Shown: piece by piece, positions 60,955 to 64,000 of the stretch | Layout of the letters: every line of letters begins with the position of its first letter | How positions within the stretch are numbered: position 1 is the first letter of the stretch | Assembly: GCF_041146395.1 (NCBI RefSeq) | Contig: NC_090989.1 | Span: forward strand, 225,712,843-225,776,842 | DNA length: 64,000 nt | From: Eulemur rufifrons | Taxonomy: Eukaryota > Chordata > Mammalia > Primates > Lemuridae | Direction of reading: 5' to 3' | The notes under the pieces: generated by a model | Seen by the model: only the letters and a program-made list of their open reading frames with translations | Told to the model about the DNA's origin: nothing | The model's database searches: none | Program-made: the position numbers and the translations under genes

Positions 60955-62100
60955 TTCTTCACTAAACATTTATTGAGTGCCTACTAGTGGACTACATACT
61001 ATGGGTACAAAGTTGAGAAGGAAAGGACCTGTTCTCAAGGCACTGAAACAAATGGAGAATCAGTCTTGCAAACACACACATGCAATGAGAATTACTAAAT
61101 TGGATGATCCAAAAAGTTGAGTGGCAGATTAAAATAACATGTCTAAATCTGTCCTGGAAAACTTCCCAGAGGAAGAAGAAACATGAATAGGTGTTTTCTA
61201 TGTAGATAAAAGATTTTAAATTGTATGCTGTGAGTTACGAGATGCCAAAGATCAATTGTAAGCAAGAAAGTAACATAATTAAATTTTTGCATTTGAGTTC
61301 TAGGGCCACAGTGAAAAAGGGGGATTGGAGATGGGTGTTCCTGGAGGCCAGGCAAATGTCATGGATTGTATTGCAGTAGTTAAGGGAGTTCATGGACCAA
61401 ATCAAGTGAATCATGGCCCATTCAATATGGGAGAGATGCAAGGAGAAGAATAAATAGGATATGTTGTTTAGAAGGGGAGGAAGAATTTAAAAGCTCCCAG
61501 AATTTTGGCTTGGAAAATTGGCTGAAAGGTCTAAACATTAATTAGTATAAAGAATATAGGAGGAAGAACAGGTTTTGTGGAGTAACTGGGGACAGGCACC
61601 AAAGCAGAGAGGAATGTGATCAATTCTGGACATATTGAGTTTGCAGGGCCTGTAGGTGGAATGATTTAGAAAACAATAGGCAATATGGGACTAGAGCTCA
61701 GGATAGAGATTTAGATGTAAAAGAGTAGTAGGAACAAGATCCTCTCAAAAGTGAATAAAGTAGGAAAAAAAGACACTGACATTTAAGGGGAGGGCAGAGA
61801 AAATAGAAACCAACCAAGGCACTGGAGAAATAGCCAGTGCAGAAGGAGGTAAACCAGATGAGAGAGATGAAAGACATGTCATGGAAGCCAACGCCAGAGA
61901 TCCAAGAAGAGAAGAGTCAGAATAACAACCGTGATTATTCCACTGGGTGAGGAGGTGAAGGAAGACAGTCTGTGCAGCGATGTGGGTAGTGCAATGTTAG
62001 AATGGATGGGAGCGAATGGATGATGTGGAACCCTAGATAGTAAATTTAGGTTGCACTTTCTAAAAGAAGGTATCAAAAGAAGCAGCATGAGGGTGTTTTA
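60955..62100 (-). mobile_element. Long L2 relic (antisense)
   Basis: It begins with the reverse tail 'actaaacatttattgagtgcctactagtggactacatactatggg', then 'cctgttctcaaggcactgaaac', 'gtctaaatctgtcctggaaaacttcccagaggaag', 'attgtattgcagtagttaaggg', 'ctggacatattgagtttgcagggcctgtaggtggaatg', 'gggactagagctcaggatagagatttagatg'. About 1.1 kb of L2 are covered. The old Alu at 62.15 kb lies in or next to its 5' part. Confidence 0.75.
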
Positions 62101-62147
62101 AAAATGAATCACTAAAGAGGATTTGTTTGTCTGGTTTTTGTTTTTGG

Positions 62148-62410
62148 TTTGTTTGTTTGTTTTTAAGAAAAGAGACAAGACTTGTTATATCACTCAGGCT
62201 GGTCTCAAACTCCAGGCCTCAGGCGATCCTCCCAACTCAGATTTCTGAGTAGCTGGGACTATAGGCTCACACCAGGCCAAGCTAAGTTTTTTTTTATTTT
62301 TTAGAGATGGGGGTCTCACTGTGTTGCCCACACTGGTCTCAAACACCTGGCCTCAAGAGATCCTCTTGCCTCAGCCTCTGGAGCTAAGTTTGTTTGTTTG
62401 TTTGTTTTTT
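62148..62410 (-). mobile_element. Old truncated Alu (AluJ-like, antisense) flanked by (TTTG)n
   Basis: 'agacaagacttgttatatcactcaggctggtctcaaactccaggcctcaggcgatcc' to 'agagatcctcttgcctcagcctctgg'. The Alu 5' end is missing. TTTG runs lie on both sides, 62148-62164 and 62389-62410. The first can be the old T tail; the second sits where the Alu stops. Confidence 0.85.
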
Positions 62411-63300
62411 AAATGAGAGGGATGAATATAATCTTTCGCTAATGGGGAAAAACCCATGGAGTGTTGAAGTTGAAAAAGGAACATTGTTAAAGTAAATTTC
62501 CTTAAGGAAACAGGGTGGAATAGTATCCATAGCCCCAGTGGGTGGAGTTGCCTTTGAGAAGAAAATTGTCTTTTGCTAGAGATGAGGACAAGGGAAGAGA
62601 GGCTGCAGGCACAGGTGGGCTTATAGGCGAGTGGGCAGGGAAATGACAGAAGCCACTGTCCATAGCTCCTGGTCCCTAAGTTAGATGCAGGGTCATCCCA
62701 AAGAGAGCAGACTGAAAGTTCCAAAGAGTGGTGAAAGTTTGAAATAGCAACTGAGGGAAATGGGAGAAGCACATGTAATAGGACTGCCAAATAACATTGA
62801 AGACACAACTGAGATTAGTTTCACCCCAGATTTATGGTCTCCATGCTATATGGCTGTGATTTTTCTTTTTCATCCAGCAGAGCAGTGCTCAAGGAATGTT
62901 TACAGCTAGGGAGGCTCCATGGAGGATTGCCTGAAGGACATGAAATCCATCCATCTCTCCAGATTGTTTAGATTATATCTCAAGATCAAGGTGAACCATC
63001 CAACTAAATACTTGAACCATATTGTTTTGGCCCCTATTACTCACTTTTACTGAATTGCATTTTGGCATTGTGCCTTGGCTTGCATTGAGGGACCCAACGA
63101 GAAACAGCCATAAGTCTCTCAGCACTGTTAGCATCGTGGAGGACGTTCAGAAAGAAAGGCACTAGCCTTTGTACCACTCATGTTCCATTCATGAGGGAAC
63201 AAAGAACCATTTCTTTAGACTCAACTGCTAGGAAACAATTGGTTTTTCATGAGTATTGACAATGTGTTTATGTTTTTACCTGGTGTAAAACTAGGGGTGG
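62411..63300. other. Unassigned; part may be more antisense L2
   Basis: A 145-aa open frame on the minus strand (62371-62808) starts in this segment and runs into the Alu. It is leucine/serine-rich, with no domain. The L2 on the other side of the Alu may continue here, but no clear word supports it. Confidence 0.3.
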
Positions 63301-63304
63301 TAAG

Positions 63305-63550
63305 AAGCATGGTCTTGAAAACAGAATGCTTGGGTTCAAATCCACCATCCATCATCCATTAACTGGTTGGTCCTGAGCCTGTTCACTTCTCTGTGCCTCA
63401 ATTTCTTCATCTATAAAATAGCAGAAATAATGCTACTGACTTCATAGGGATGCAGTGAGAATTAAATGAGACAATCAATGTAAAAATCTTTAGCATTGTA
63501 TCTGGCAAATCATAAGCCCTCGATACATATTAGTTATTATTATTACCTTA
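63305..63550 (+). mobile_element. MIR (sense), nearly full length
   Basis: 'gaagcatggtcttgaaaacagaatgcttgggttcaaatccacc', 'ctgagcctgttcacttctctgtgcctcaatttcttcatctataaaatagcagaaataatgctactgacttcatagggatgcagtgagaattaaatgag', 'ttagcattgtatctggcaaatcataagccctcgatacatattagttattatt' follow MIR from its 5' to its 3' end. Confidence 0.9.
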
Positions 63551-64000
63551 CAACTGATATTTTTTGGTTTTGGTTTTGTGTTTTGCCTTCATCCTCAGAG
63601 TGGCATGCCTTTGCATTTATTAATTTACCTCTTTTTTCCAGGTGATATTATTTTTGCATTTGTTCTTTATCTACACTTCATTTATTTATCTGATATCCAC
63701 TTAGCATCATTTTCAAATGAGGTGGAATTTAAGAAAGTAAACTAAAGAAGATCTTATACCAATCAATAAGTATAAAGACTATTCTGTCTATTTTTGTCCC
63801 TGTCTTAAGAATAGTTTCAAAGATGGTAAAAGAACTTGGAACTTTCTTATCTCACATTTGTATCTAGAAATGCAAGTTTCCTTGAAGTCCATTTCACTGG
63901 ATACTAACTTTTCTTACAATCGTTCTTGATCAGCCCCTACAGGGACTTAGCCCTGACTCTGTTTGCTCAAATACTTTTCACTGTGAATAAATAACATGTT
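63551..64000. other. Unassigned AT-rich region
   Basis: Nothing recognised up to the window end. Confidence 0.3.

Noticed and set aside
62371..62808. 145-codon minus-strand open frame
   Set aside because: It ends in a TTTG run and Alu DNA, is leucine/serine-rich without a domain, and lies next to a long L2 relic; no promoter or splice signals frame it.

Overview
This window looks like ordinary non-coding DNA from a primate nuclear genome, most likely a strepsirrhine (lemur-type). The clearest evidence is a set of four full-length dimeric Alu elements near 10.7, 19.5, 23.5 and 49.0 kb. Each carries an extra AT-rich tract of about 30-35 nt in the right half (forward-strand version near 10.80-10.84 kb), between the A-rich linker region and the start of the second pol III-derived arm. 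Human Alus lack this tract, and I associate it with lemur/loris Alus. Older copies near 53.2 and 62.2 kb and the free Alu monomers at 32.8 and 33.8 kb lack it. MIR, L2, MER20, MER5, MaLR LTRs and an L1MA-type LINE fill in the rest, as expected for a placental mammal.

Layout. 0-9 kb: MIR and L2 relics, two related MLT1-like LTR copies (2.6 and 8.5 kb) and an ~80-bp inverted-repeat mini-transposon inside a MIR (6.59-6.66 kb). 9-13 kb: L2 tail, an old L1 3' piece holding an Alu, a MER20 copy. 13-22 kb: MLT1-like LTR, a complete solo LTR with a 5-bp target duplication, several L2 and MIR pieces, an MSTB-like LTR. 23.9-27.5 kb: the longest stretch in which I see no repeat. 27.6-32 kb: second MER20, long L2 relic, tandem MIRs. 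32.8-35.3 kb: 5'-truncated L1 with two Alu-monomer insertions. 36.3-39.1 kb: an unusual GC-richer block I cannot assign. 39-56 kb: mostly unique AT-rich DNA with L2, MIR, MER5, hAT, Alu and three microsatellites. 56.7-57.15 kb: the only gene-like feature, a possible promoter and non-coding first exon ending in a strong splice donor. 57.2-60 kb: repeat-poor DNA that would be the start of intron 1, with a perfect DR1 nuclear-receptor site at 59.83 kb. 60.9-62.8 kb: a long antisense L2 with an old Alu inside; 63.3 kb: MIR.

I find no convincing protein-coding exon, tRNA, rRNA or CRISPR array. The longest open frames lie in Alu, L2 or low-complexity DNA and look accidental. I see no sign of a novel multi-gene system; the points most worth checking are the candidate first exon, the DR1 site, the hairpin mini-transposon and the unassigned 36-39 kb block. 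Repeat family names come from memory of consensus sequences, and boundaries are approximate unless a target-site duplication fixes them.
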